Shown: positions 35,189 through 43,933, counted from the stretch's first letter. The stretch is 64,000 bases of DNA from Rhizobium redzepovicii (GCF_019793435.1 NZ_JAILYH010000007.1:273159-337158); one strand, 5' to 3'. The notes: generated from the sequence alone by a model not told the origin. Numbers and translations are program-made.

Positions 35189-36019
35189 ATGCAGGTCGAA
35201 GGACTTTCGATCAATCTGGCGACGGTCCGCGAGCAATGCGGTTTTGCCGAAGCCGTCGACATCTGCCTGAAGCACGGCATCACCTCGATCGCGCCCTGGC
35301 GCGACCAGGTCGCCAAGGCCGGACTCGACGAAGCGGTCAGGATCGTCAAATCGAATGGCATCAAGCTGACCGGGCTTTGCCGCGGCGGCTTCTTTCCGGC
35401 GGCAAACGACGCCGACTGGCAGAAGAATCTCGACGACAACAAGCGGGCGATCGACGAGGCAGCAGCATTCTCAGCCGACTGCCTGGTGCTCGTCGTCGGT
35501 GGGTTGCCGGGCGCTTCGAGGGACATTGTCGCGGCCCGCCAGATGGTGTTCGACGGCATTGCCGCGGTGCTGCCGCATGCCCAGGCATCAGGCGTGAAGC
35601 TTGCCATCGAGCCGCTGCATCCGATGTATGCGGCCGACCGGTCTTGCGTGAACACGCTCGGCCAGGCGCTCGACATGTGCGAGCCGCTCGGCGAGGATGT
35701 CGGCGTCGCGATCGACGTCTACCATGTCTGGTGGGATCCCGATCTTGCCAACCAGATCGCCCGCGCCGGACGTATGAAACGGATCTTTGCCCACCACATC
35801 TGCGACTGGCAGGTGCCGACCAAGGACATGCTGCTCGACCGCGGCATGATGGGCGATGGCGTCATCGATCTCAAGGGCATAAGACGGATGATCGAGGCGG
35901 CCGGTTTCTTCGGGGCGCAGGAAGTGGAGATCTTTTCGGCAGAGACCTGGTGGAAACGCCCGGCCGACGAGGTGATCGCCACCTGCGTCGAGCGGTTCAA
36001 AAGTTGCTGCCAGATCTGA
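35189..36019 (+). CDS. Sugar phosphate isomerase/epimerase-like TIM-barrel protein
   Basis: The 276-residue protein belongs to the xylose isomerase-like (AP endonuclease 2) TIM-barrel group. Metal-ligand segments are visible: LAIEPLHPM (Glu), VAIDVYHVWWDPDL (Asp and His), FAHHICDW (His) and QEVEIFSAETW (Glu). Such proteins isomerise, epimerise or beta-eliminate keto sugars. A GGGAGGAAAATGACATG context supplies the ribosome site. It is the third gene of the operon, between the DUF993 gene and a second dehydrogenase. Confidence 0.9.
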   Translation: MQVEGLSINLATVREQCGFAEAVDICLKHGITSIAPWRDQVAKAGLDEAVRIVKSNGIKLTGLCRGGFFPAANDADWQKNLDDNKRAIDEAAAFSADCLVLVVGGLPGASRDIVAARQMVFDGIAAVLPHAQASGVKLAIEPLHPMYAADRSCVNTLGQALDMCEPLGEDVGVAIDVYHVWWDPDLANQIARAGRMKRIFAHHICDWQVPTKDMLLDRGMMGDGVIDLKGIRRMIEAAGFFGAQEVEIFSAETWWKRPADEVIATCVERFKSCCQI

Positions 36020-36062
36020 TTTTTCAATATTCGTTTCATCACGCATGCAGGAGGATCATTCG

Positions 36063-37340
36063 ATGGAGAAACGCCGTTTTGCCCTGATCGGCACAGGAAA
36101 CCGCGGCACCACCATGTGGGGCAAGGATCTGCTGGCCGGCTGGCGCGAACATGTCGACCTCACAGCCATCGTCGAGACAAATTCATTGCGCGGCGAGCGC
36201 GCCCGCAACATGATCGGCAGCAATGCGCCGCTCTATGAAAACATCAATTCCATGCTCGCCGAGCAGAAACCGGATCTGGTCATCGTCTGCACGCCCGACC
36301 ATACGCATGACGATATCGTCGTGCGGGCGCTGGAGGCCGGTATCGACGTCATTACCGAAAAGCCGATGACTACCTCGGTCGAGAAAATTCGCCGAATTCT
36401 CGATGCCGAAAAGCGCACCGGCCGCCGCGTCGACGTCTCCTTCAACTATCGCTACGCGCCAACGGCCGCAAAGATCAAGGAGCTGTTGAACAGCGGCGAG
36501 ATCGGTCGAGTGACCTCCGTCGATTTTCACTGGTATCTCAACACCAAGCATGGCGCCGACTACTTCCGACGCTGGCATGCCTATACGGAAAATTCCGGCA
36601 GCCTGTTCGTCCACAAGGCGACGCATCATTTCGATCTGTTGAACTGGTATCTCGACAGCGATCCCGACGCCGTCACCTCCTTCGCCGACCTGCAGAACTA
36701 CGGCGGCAAGGGCCCGTTCCGCGGACCGCGCTGCAAGCTCTGTCCGCACGCGCATGAATGCGACTACTATCTCGATATCGAAAAGGATTCCTTTCTCGAT
36801 CAGCTCTATGAAGATCCGTCGAAGATTGACGGCTATTTTCGCGACGGCTGCGTCTTCCGCGAGGACATCGATATTCCCGATACGATGGTGGTCAGCCTGC
36901 GTTACCGCAACAATGTCCATGTCTCCTATTCGCTGAACACCTTCCAGCCGATCGAAGGCCATCACCTTGCCTTCAACGGTACCAAGGGACGCATCGAAAT
37001 TCGCCAGTATGAGACCCAGCCGTGGGAAGAGCCGAAGCAGGACACGATCCTGCTCATCCGCAATTTCCCGAACGGCAAGGAGGCGGTCGAGCGCATCATC
37101 GTTCCGCATTTCACCGGCGGCCATTACGGCGGCGACGACCGGATGCGCAACATGATCTTCAAGCCCGACATGGAAGACCGTCTCGGCCAGCGCGCCGGCA
37201 CGCGGGCCGGCGCCATGTCCGTGCTCTGCGGCATTGCCGCGCTGACGAGCTCACGCACCGGCAAGGTGGTCAATATCTCCGATCTGATGCCTGAGCTTGC
37301 CGATGACGGGTCGCCGAATTCGTTGAAAACAGCGCGCTGA
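36063..37340 (+). CDS. Gfo/Idh/MocA family dehydrogenase (last gene of operon)
   Basis: The 425-residue product has FALIGTGNRGTTMWGKDLL at the N-terminus and the EKP motif in DVITEKPMTTS near residue 98. It is longer than usual, with a Cys-containing insert (CKLCPHAHECDYY) near residue 228 that could bind a metal. The C-terminal region is typical (GGHYGGDDRMRNMIF). AGGAGGATC precedes the ATG at 36063. It shares the operon with the enzyme genes at 32843-36019 and is the third member of this family in the region. Confidence 0.9.
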   Translation: MEKRRFALIGTGNRGTTMWGKDLLAGWREHVDLTAIVETNSLRGERARNMIGSNAPLYENINSMLAEQKPDLVIVCTPDHTHDDIVVRALEAGIDVITEKPMTTSVEKIRRILDAEKRTGRRVDVSFNYRYAPTAAKIKELLNSGEIGRVTSVDFHWYLNTKHGADYFRRWHAYTENSGSLFVHKATHHFDLLNWYLDSDPDAVTSFADLQNYGGKGPFRGPRCKLCPHAHECDYYLDIEKDSFLDQLYEDPSKIDGYFRDGCVFREDIDIPDTMVVSLRYRNNVHVSYSLNTFQPIEGHHLAFNGTKGRIEIRQYETQPWEEPKQDTILLIRNFPNGKEAVERIIVPHFTGGHYGGDDRMRNMIFKPDMEDRLGQRAGTRAGAMSVLCGIAALTSSRTGKVVNISDLMPELADDGSPNSLKTAR

Positions 37341-37410
37341 TAGCTAAGGCGCGTCGCGATCTTTCTGATTCGCTCCTAGCGCTTTAGGTCTTTGTTTTTA
37401 CTCGCCTGAG
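37341..37410 (-). repeat. RIME-like dispersed intergenic repeat
   Basis: The stretch between two convergent genes contains GCGCGTCGCGATC and, on the minus strand, AAAACAAAGACCTAAAGCG. Both blocks recur at 42869-42895. The composition and palindromic structure resemble the Rhizobium-specific intergenic mosaic elements. Confidence 0.5.
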
Positions 37411-37424
37411 CCGCTCGATGCGCC

Positions 37425-38435
37425 TCAGGCGATGTTTTCGAGATTTGCCTGGTGGATCTGGTAGAGCAGCGGCCGGCCGGTCACGAAGCGCTCGACCTCG
37501 TCCACCGCCATCTCGCCGAGGCGCGCCCGTTCCAGCCCGATGGCGCCGGCAATATGCGGCGTCAGGAAGACGTTCGGCAGATCGTAAAATATAGAATCCG
37601 GCTCCGGGATTTCCGGATCGGTGACATCGATGACCGCATCGATGCGGCCGGTCTTCAGCTCCGAAAGCAGCGCCGCCTCATCGATGAGAATGCCGCGCGC
37701 CGTATTGATGAGCGTCGCGCCGTCCTTCATCAGCGACAGTCCTCGCGCGTCGATCATATGCCGGGTCGACGGCAGCGACGGCGCATGCAGGGAAACGATA
37801 TCGGCGCGGCGCATCAATTCGTCGAGCTCGACCTTCTCGCCGCCGAGGCCGGCTGCCTCGGCGGCGTCGAGCATGGGGTCGAACAGCAGCAGCCTGTAAC
37901 CGAAGGGTTTCAACAGCTCGATTACCCGCCGGCCGATGCGCGATGCGCCGACAATTCCGAGAGTGCGGCCGTAGTTGCCGATCGCTTCGCGCTGCATCGG
38001 ATAGGTTCGATCGCGGTTGCGGTCGGCGACGTAGAGATCGCGGAAACGGAAGGCGCGTTTGCCGGCGAAGAGGATCGCCGCCAGTGTGAATTCGGCGACC
38101 GGCATAGCATTGGCCTCGGCCGCGTGGCTGACCGCTATGCCGGCTTCGAAGACGGCGTCGTCGATGATGCCCTTCACCGTGCCCGCCGCATGGACGATCA
38201 GGCGAAGCCGCGGCGCGGCGGCGGGAATATCGGGTCCGACATAGGGCGCGCCCCAGCCGGTGATCAGGATTTCGGCTTCGCTCAGCAGGCGTCTTGCCCG
38301 CGCATCGTCGAAATGCTGCAGCGGCTCGGGATCCAGCAGGCGACCGATACCGCCGAGCCGGCGCAGGATCTCGTCGGGCAGGACGTATTCGGTACGAGAA
38401 GGCTGCATGGCAAGGACAATGGCCGGTCGGCTCAT
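37425..38435 (-). CDS. D-isomer-specific 2-hydroxyacid dehydrogenase
   Basis: The 336-residue product has the NAD-binding motif LGIVGASRIGRRVIELLKPFG near residue 163, the catalytic Arg in LINTARGILIDEAALL and the catalytic His in FLTPHIAGAIGLERARLGEMA. Such enzymes reduce 2-keto acids to D-hydroxy acids. Its start overlaps the stop of the DUF2264 gene by 4 bases, so it is the last gene of the LacI-DUF2264 operon. The substrate may be glyoxylate, hydroxypyruvate or a sugar-derived keto acid. Confidence 0.9.
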   Translation of the reverse strand: MSRPAIVLAMQPSRTEYVLPDEILRRLGGIGRLLDPEPLQHFDDARARRLLSEAEILITGWGAPYVGPDIPAAAPRLRLIVHAAGTVKGIIDDAVFEAGIAVSHAAEANAMPVAEFTLAAILFAGKRAFRFRDLYVADRNRDRTYPMQREAIGNYGRTLGIVGASRIGRRVIELLKPFGYRLLLFDPMLDAAEAAGLGGEKVELDELMRRADIVSLHAPSLPSTRHMIDARGLSLMKDGATLINTARGILIDEAALLSELKTGRIDAVIDVTDPEIPEPDSIFYDLPNVFLTPHIAGAIGLERARLGEMAVDEVERFVTGRPLLYQIHQANLENIA

Positions 38436-40297
38436 GGCATCTGTCCCGGGGCTTCGATGGCGCTGACGGTCACGCCCTTTTCCCGCACTAGGGCCTCCAG
38501 CGCTGCGATGTCGGGCGCTTTCGGGGGCTTCGTCCAGGCCGAGGAGACGGCAGCGGGATCGTTGAACGCCAGTACCGCCGTCACCAAGATGGTTTCGCCG
38601 GCCGGGATCTGGCCGCGCAGCTGCGGCACCAGGGTTTTCGCAACGATCAGATTGGTGTTAGGCTGCGCCTTCTGGGCCAGGCCGGTGCGCCTGACCGAAG
38701 AACCGAGATCGAGAATGCCGGTGAAATCGGCGTCGCCGATCGCATAGGCAGCCCCTTCCGAAGCCGACAGCCTATCGAGTTCGAAATCCCGGCGGCCGAT
38801 GGCAAAGCCGCCTTCAGCGATGCGTAGCGGCCGGCCTGAGCTGATCCGGTGGAGGCGGATATGCCAAGGGGCTGCCGGGACGAGCCAGGTTTCGACGCCG
38901 ACATCTTCAAACGGCGACCATTTCGCATACAGCACGTCGCCTACGAGCTTGGCTTCCTCATTGGTTTCGCGCACGCGATAGTGCAGGCCGTCATCGCTGA
39001 AGGCCAGCATCGAATCGAAGGCGGCCAGCGCAAAGCCGCGTTCGTCGGATTCGACGCTGAAGCCGTAGCGGGAGGAATAAGCGAATTTCGCGTATTTTTC
39101 CGTGCCGAAACGCATCTGCAGATTTTCCTGCCCGGAGGAAAGGGCCACGACATCGCCGCCCGTCCGCATCATCACCATGCCGGGATGACGCTGGGGGACG
39201 ACGTCAGGTGCCTGCTCCGGCGCCTTTTCCTCAGCGGTCCAGAACGGATGATCCTGCCGGATCGCCAGCGGCAGAAAGGCTTTCAACGCCCAATAGGGCG
39301 AGCCGGCGGAATTGTAACTCTCCGACATCAGCAGGTTCGGATAGCCGAAACCGATCGACAGCACGCCGTCGCGATCGGCAATAGGCTTATCCTTCCACCA
39401 GCGCAGATGCTGCAGGCAGAGGTGTTTGACCTCGCCCCAAGGCAGCGCCTCGACATCGGCGAAAGCGAGCGCCGACCAGAAGCCGGCGCAGGCGAAACGA
39501 TAGGTCAGGCTGCGGCCGAAGGGGATCGTGGCGCCGTCGGCGGCGAACCAGTGGCGGAAATCCCGGGCGAAGAGGATCGCGCGCTCGCGATAGCGCTTGG
39601 CATAATCGTCGTCGACCAGCTTCGAATAGATCAGGCCATAGAAATGCATGGCGAAGGGAATATAGTGGTCGATGCGGCGGACGTTTCCGTCACGATACCA
39701 GCCGTCGCCGATATAGAAGCCTTCGAGTTCCTCCAGATAGTGCCGGGTCAGGCTGCGGTCGAAATCGGCGCCGAGGCGATCGAGGGCGATATCGACGAAA
39801 ATCCGGAAGAATTTCCAGTTGTTATCAGCATAGTCGAACTGCCTGGCATGTTTGAGATAGGCGATGACATTGCCGCGGGCGCGCGCATCGAGCGGTTCCC
39901 AGATCTTTTCCGGCACCAGCGCCAGGGCAAAACCGAGAGCGGCAAGCTCGACCATGCGCTGATCGCGGCCATTGACCGTTCCCCAATATTCCGGATGAGC
40001 GGGATCGGTGCCGTTTGCGAGGCCCTCGGCGAACCGATGCCAGTGGGCGAAGTCGCCCTTGCCGGCGCCAAGCGGCGCCAAACCCCAGAGCGGGCGGGCA
40101 AAGCCTTCAAGATCGGCCGCCGCCCGGTCGAAATGGGCGGCCGCACCGCTCAGCCTGACGCGGGCATTGCCTTTTGAGAAGCAGGCAAGCAGCGGATCGA
40201 AGAGATCAAGCAGGGCCCGGCTCATATCGGCGCGGGTTTCGAGCGGATTGCCTGCGAGCGGGTTGGCGCTGGCGGGATCATAGGTCATCGGCGTCAC
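38432..40297 (-). CDS. DUF2264 protein (glycoside hydrolase-like)
   Basis: The 621-residue product matches DUF2264 from its N-terminus (SANPLAGNPLETRADMSRALLDLFDPLL) through LANGTDPAHPEYWG and RQFDYADNNWKFFRIFVDIALD. The N-terminal part is an (alpha/alpha)-barrel; the C-terminal part is beta-rich. As I recall, some members are now placed among glycoside hydrolases with beta-glucuronidase activity. There is no signal peptide, so it acts inside the cell, after import. It overlaps its neighbours by 4 bases on both sides (LacI gene upstream, dehydrogenase downstream). An ATG at 40288 is an alternative start to the GTG at 40297. Confidence 0.88.
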   Translation of the reverse strand: MTPMTYDPASANPLAGNPLETRADMSRALLDLFDPLLACFSKGNARVRLSGAAAHFDRAAADLEGFARPLWGLAPLGAGKGDFAHWHRFAEGLANGTDPAHPEYWGTVNGRDQRMVELAALGFALALVPEKIWEPLDARARGNVIAYLKHARQFDYADNNWKFFRIFVDIALDRLGADFDRSLTRHYLEELEGFYIGDGWYRDGNVRRIDHYIPFAMHFYGLIYSKLVDDDYAKRYRERAILFARDFRHWFAADGATIPFGRSLTYRFACAGFWSALAFADVEALPWGEVKHLCLQHLRWWKDKPIADRDGVLSIGFGYPNLLMSESYNSAGSPYWALKAFLPLAIRQDHPFWTAEEKAPEQAPDVVPQRHPGMVMMRTGGDVVALSSGQENLQMRFGTEKYAKFAYSSRYGFSVESDERGFALAAFDSMLAFSDDGLHYRVRETNEEAKLVGDVLYAKWSPFEDVGVETWLVPAAPWHIRLHRISSGRPLRIAEGGFAIGRRDFELDRLSASEGAAYAIGDADFTGILDLGSSVRRTGLAQKAQPNTNLIVAKTLVPQLRGQIPAGETILVTAVLAFNDPAAVSSAWTKPPKAPDIAALEALVREKGVTVSAIEAPGQMP

Positions 40298-41343
40298 TCA
40301 CGGGTTTCAGCGTTCACAACGGTCCCTCCCGAAACGGGAATGACAGCCTGGCAGATGTGGCGCGCCGGCGCCGTCCTGTTGCGGAAACGAGACAGCATCA
40401 GCGAGATGGCCTCGCGCCCGAGGGCGGCACGGTCGACGCGCATGGTGGAAAGCTGCGGATTTGTCATCAGCGCGCAGGGCAGATCATCGAAGCCGACGAT
40501 GGCGAAATCCTCCGGCACACGCAGACCGGCTTCGGTGACGGCCTCCAGCACGCCGACGGCGATGAAATCATTCATGCAGAAGGCGGCGGTAAAACCGGCA
40601 TTTTCAGCAAGGATCGCAGCCGTGCGATCATGGGCCTCGCCGCTGGCGCTGCCCTGCAGTGCGAGGTCCACGAAACGGCCTTCGGCACCGGGAACGGCGG
40701 CGATCGCCGCCTCGAAGCCGCGGATGCGCTCCCGGATCGTATGGCGGTGCGAGCCGCTCAAATGCAGGATGCGGCAGTGGCCGGCCTTCATCAATCGGCT
40801 CGTCGCCTGATAGGCGCCGAAGAAATTAGCCGGCGAAACGCCATCGAATTGCATTCGAGGATCGGTGCCATTGACGAGAACGGCGGGCGTCAAGGTGTCC
40901 CGCAGCCAGCCGCGCAGGCTCTCGTTCGGATCGATGCCGACGAGAAAGAGGCCTTCGGCGCCTGCTGCCTGCATATAGTCGCGCACGGCATCCGGCGTCG
41001 TGCGATCCTCGCGGACCATGCGGATTTCGAAGGGCATGCCTGCGTCGGCGGCGCCGGCGCGCAACCCGTCGACAATCGCTTCATAAAAGACGCTGAGGCC
41101 GCCGGTGACGCCATCGCTGGCGATCAGCGCCAGCCCGCCAGCAACGGCTTCAGTCGCTGATTTGACCGGATAGCCATGCTCAGCGGCCACCTTCAAGATC
41201 TGGCGGCGCACGGTTTCGCTGATGCCGGGTTCGTTGGCGAGTACCCGCGACACCGTCGAGACGGAGACCCCGGCCAATGTGGCGATATCGGCCTGGCGCG
41301 GCCGTCTGACTTTCTGTTCGTTCCCGATTTTTTCGTCATTCAT
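40294..41343 (-). CDS. LacI family transcriptional regulator
   Basis: The 349-residue protein has the LacI helix-turn-helix DIATLAGVSVSTVSRVLANEPGISETVRRQIL at about residues 19-50 and then a periplasmic-binding-like sensor domain (ALIASDGVTGGLSVFYEAIVDG, EDFAIVGFDDLPCALM). The start at 41343 is set by the beginning of the homologous region; the ribosome site is weak. It is divergent from the binding-protein gene at 41489 and heads the operon with DUF2264 and the hydroxyacid dehydrogenase. It probably controls both directions. Confidence 0.93.
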   Translation of the reverse strand: MNDEKIGNEQKVRRPRQADIATLAGVSVSTVSRVLANEPGISETVRRQILKVAAEHGYPVKSATEAVAGGLALIASDGVTGGLSVFYEAIVDGLRAGAADAGMPFEIRMVREDRTTPDAVRDYMQAAGAEGLFLVGIDPNESLRGWLRDTLTPAVLVNGTDPRMQFDGVSPANFFGAYQATSRLMKAGHCRILHLSGSHRHTIRERIRGFEAAIAAVPGAEGRFVDLALQGSASGEAHDRTAAILAENAGFTAAFCMNDFIAVGVLEAVTEAGLRVPEDFAIVGFDDLPCALMTNPQLSTMRVDRAALGREAISLMLSRFRNRTAPARHICQAVIPVSGGTVVNAETRE

Positions 41344-41365
41344 GGGGCAAAGTTTATGCAAGTTA

Positions 41366-41399
41366 TGCAAATTTGCAAGATAATCATTATTTCTTGCAA
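41366..41399. promoter_or_regulatory. Nested inverted repeats, candidate LacI operators
   Basis: TGCAAATTTGCA (41366-41377) is a perfect 12-base palindrome. It overlaps a second inverted repeat, TTGCAAGA (41373-41380) and TCTTGCAA (41392-41399). All lie in the 145-base region between the divergent LacI and binding-protein genes. Confidence 0.6.
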
Positions 41400-41488
41400 T
41401 AATTATTTTTTTGCGTAGTCTTTGTGACGAATTGCTCGCAAACGCCATTGGAGGATGGCGGCGGGCATATTGGGGCAAGGAGGATATC

Positions 41489-42775
41489 ATGCAGGTCAAC
41501 CGCCGTTCATTTCTGATGGGATCAGCCGGAGCAGCCGCCGGCCTCGCCTTTGGCGCGGGAAGCGCCATTCCGGCTTTTGCCGAGGACACCTCGCTGCGTG
41601 CAATGTGGTGGGGTTCGAACGATCGCGCCAAGCGCACGCTCGATGTCGCCAAGCTCTATCAATCGAAGACACCCGGCGTCACGATCGTCGGCGAATCGCT
41701 ATCCGGCGACGGCTACTGGACGAAGCTCGCAACACAGATGGCCGGCCGATCGATCGCCGACATCTTCCAGCTCGAGCCGGGAACGATCTCCGATTATTCC
41801 AAGCGTGGCGCCTGCCTGCCGCTCGATGAATTCGTCCCCTCGACGCTGAAGGTCCAGTCCTTCGGCGCCGATATGCTGAAACTGACCACCATCGACGGTA
41901 AACTCTATGGTGTCGGCCTCGGCCTCAACTCGTTCTCGATGTTTTTCGACACGGTCGAATTCGAAAAGGCCGGCATCCCGCTGCCGACACCCGACCTTAC
42001 CTGGGATGAGTATGCCAAGCTCGCCGTCGAACTTACAAAATCTTCCGGCAAGAGCGGAGGCCCCTATGCAGCCCGCTACGCCTATGTGTTCGATGCCTGG
42101 CTGCGCCAGCGCGGCAAAAGCCTTTTTGCAAAAGAAACCGTCGGGCTCGGCTTCACGGCCGACGATGCCACGCAATGGTTCGACTATTGGGAGAAGCTGC
42201 GCAAGGCGGGCGGAACCGTTGCCGCCGACGTCCAGACGCTCGATCAGAACACCATCGACACCAACAGCCTCGGTGTCGGCAAATCGGTGATCGGCATGGC
42301 CTATTCCAACCAGATGGTCGGCTATCAGCTGATCATCAAGAACAAGCTCGGCATCACCATGCTGCCGCGGGAAAAAAAGGGCGGGCCGTCGGGCCACTAC
42401 TACCGTCCTGCGCTGATCTGGAGTCTCGGCGCCACGACAAAGAACGGCGAAGCGGCGGCGAAATTCATCGACTTCTTCGTCAACGATATCGAGGCCGGCA
42501 AGAGCCTCGGCGTCGAGCGCGGCGTGCCGATGTCGCCGACAGTGCGTGAAGCCATTCTGCCGCAGCTCAATCCGACGGAGCAGGAAACGGTCAAATACGT
42601 CAATCTTCTGAAAGATCAGGTCGGCGAATATCCGCCGCCGGTGCCGATGGGCGCGACCCAGTTCGACCAGCGCGTGCTGCGCCCGATCTGCGACGAACTC
42701 GCTTTCGAACGGATTTCTCCGGCCGATGCGGCGACCCGGCTCGTCGAAGAGGGTAAGGCGACGCTCAAAGGATGA
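41489..42775 (+). CDS. Orphan carbohydrate ABC substrate-binding protein
   Basis: The 428-residue protein has a twin-arginine-like signal (NRRSFLMGSAGAAAGLAFGAG, ending PAFAED) and a family 1 binding-protein fold. It is a clear paralogue of the protein at 30542-31828, with the same length and shared blocks such as MWWGSNDRAKRTL, KLYQSKTPG and LATQMAGRS. AAGGAGG lies 4-5 bases before the ATG at 41489. No permease or ATPase genes are adjacent, so it may deliver its ligand to the importer encoded 10 kb away or to another system. It is controlled from the LacI divergent promoter. Confidence 0.9.
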   Translation: MQVNRRSFLMGSAGAAAGLAFGAGSAIPAFAEDTSLRAMWWGSNDRAKRTLDVAKLYQSKTPGVTIVGESLSGDGYWTKLATQMAGRSIADIFQLEPGTISDYSKRGACLPLDEFVPSTLKVQSFGADMLKLTTIDGKLYGVGLGLNSFSMFFDTVEFEKAGIPLPTPDLTWDEYAKLAVELTKSSGKSGGPYAARYAYVFDAWLRQRGKSLFAKETVGLGFTADDATQWFDYWEKLRKAGGTVAADVQTLDQNTIDTNSLGVGKSVIGMAYSNQMVGYQLIIKNKLGITMLPREKKGGPSGHYYRPALIWSLGATTKNGEAAAKFIDFFVNDIEAGKSLGVERGVPMSPTVREAILPQLNPTEQETVKYVNLLKDQVGEYPPPVPMGATQFDQRVLRPICDELAFERISPADAATRLVEEGKATLKG

Positions 42776-42782
42776 TCGATCG

Positions 42783-42907
42783 CCTAAAGCGTGTCGCGCA
42801 AGTGTGCAGCGGTTTTCCCAGGCAAAGCGCGAAGCGCTTTTGCCGCAAACGACATGCATAAAACAAAGAGCTAAGCCGCGTCGCGATCGTATCGCGCGCC
42901 ATGCTTT
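42783..42907 (+). repeat. RIME-like dispersed intergenic repeat
   Basis: The region contains CTAAAGCGTGTCGCGCAAG, the palindrome AAAGCGCGAAGCGCTTTTG, ACGACATGCATAAAACAAAG and GCGTCGCGATCG. These blocks are typical of the Rhizobium-specific intergenic mosaic elements found at many rhizobial loci. Related blocks occur at 37341-37410. Confidence 0.6.
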
Positions 42908-42915
42908 AACCTGCG

Positions 42916-42958
42916 AGGAGAGGCCCGCGAACCCCGGCGGACCTCTCCTTGTTTTGTG
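42916..42958. terminator. Terminator between the binding-protein gene and the hydrolase gene
   Basis: Arms AGGAGAGGCCCGC (42916-42928) and GCGGACCTCTCCT (42937-42949) pair with one mismatch and are followed by TGTTTTGT. It sits between convergent genes and probably serves the binding-protein transcript, and perhaps both. Confidence 0.8.
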
Positions 42959-42961
42959 GGA

Positions 42962-43930
42962 TCAGTTGCTGACGCTATCGACCACGCGCCAGTCCGGCCG
43001 GCCGAGATCGTACGGCCAGGCGTGCACATCCCGATCGTTGAAATAGACGACTTCCTGCAAGTTTGGAAAGGCGCTCTGTTTCAGCGTCGCGGTTTCGATC
43101 CAGGGCCGGACATAGGCGTCGCCGCCTTGATAGCCGAGCTCCGCCACCCAAATCGGCTTGCCATAGCCGGCGACGAGATCGTAACCCTGCTTCAGCGCTT
43201 CGGAGAACGTCCGATGCTTGTCGTATGCAAGCTCGTCGTAGCGTTCCAGGCCGAAGACCGAGAGCCCGACAAGATCGACATAATCGTCACCGGGATAGTA
43301 GTCCTGCAAGCCCGGCTCGCCCTTCGGCGACCACATGATCTGAGTGCCAGGCGCCTCCTGGCGGACGATATCCATCATTCGCTTATAGGCGGCGATATAG
43401 TCCCGCGGGTTCCACCCGGACCACGAAAACCGCCCCGACTTGTCCTCCATCTCCTGGCCCCAGCGAACGATCACCGGGCTTTTCAGCTGGGATATCATCT
43501 GCGCGATCGCCCGCATGTTGACATCGTAATCGCCGCGCAGGACCTTCCGGCGAAGCTCGGCGGAGGTCAGCCGCCAGTCGACGTCCCAGGACCATGGCTC
43601 CACGGTGATCAGCAGATTGCGGCCTCTGGCCTGCGCGTAGGCATCGGCGACGCGCAGCGTCTCCAGATCGACGTCTTCCCAGGGCAGGAACAGCGCTTCG
43701 GTTGAGACATTCGATTGTGCGCCAAAATCGCCATGCGGATCGTAGGCCCCGAACTTGATGCCGTCGGCATGAAGTTCGGGGCGTTTATCGATGATCGTCT
43801 TGACGCTTGCAGCCGGGTTCGGGGCTATGCCCGCATATTGCACCTCGCTTCGGCCGGGCATATCCGCGGCACACAGCAGGAGCAGCGCGATCGCTGCGGT
43901 GGAGAGGTTCTTTTTCATCAGCTTCTTCAT
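42962..43930 (-). CDS. GH26-like beta-mannanase-type glycoside hydrolase, exported
   Basis: The 322-residue product has a signal peptide (about residues 1-28) and then a TIM-barrel glycoside hydrolase domain. Candidate catalytic glutamates lie in VIVRWGQEMEDKSG (acid/base, near 157) and PIWVAELGYQGG (nucleophile, near 265), the pattern of GH26 and related clan A enzymes. GGAGGG precedes the ATG. It is the last gene of the polysaccharide operon and may trim or release the polymer made by the glycosyltransferase. Its linkage specificity cannot be read from sequence. Confidence 0.8.
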   Translation of the reverse strand: MKKLMKKNLSTAAIALLLLCAADMPGRSEVQYAGIAPNPAASVKTIIDKRPELHADGIKFGAYDPHGDFGAQSNVSTEALFLPWEDVDLETLRVADAYAQARGRNLLITVEPWSWDVDWRLTSAELRRKVLRGDYDVNMRAIAQMISQLKSPVIVRWGQEMEDKSGRFSWSGWNPRDYIAAYKRMMDIVRQEAPGTQIMWSPKGEPGLQDYYPGDDYVDLVGLSVFGLERYDELAYDKHRTFSEALKQGYDLVAGYGKPIWVAELGYQGGDAYVRPWIETATLKQSAFPNLQEVVYFNDRDVHAWPYDLGRPDWRVVDSVSN

Positions 43931-43933
43931 GGC

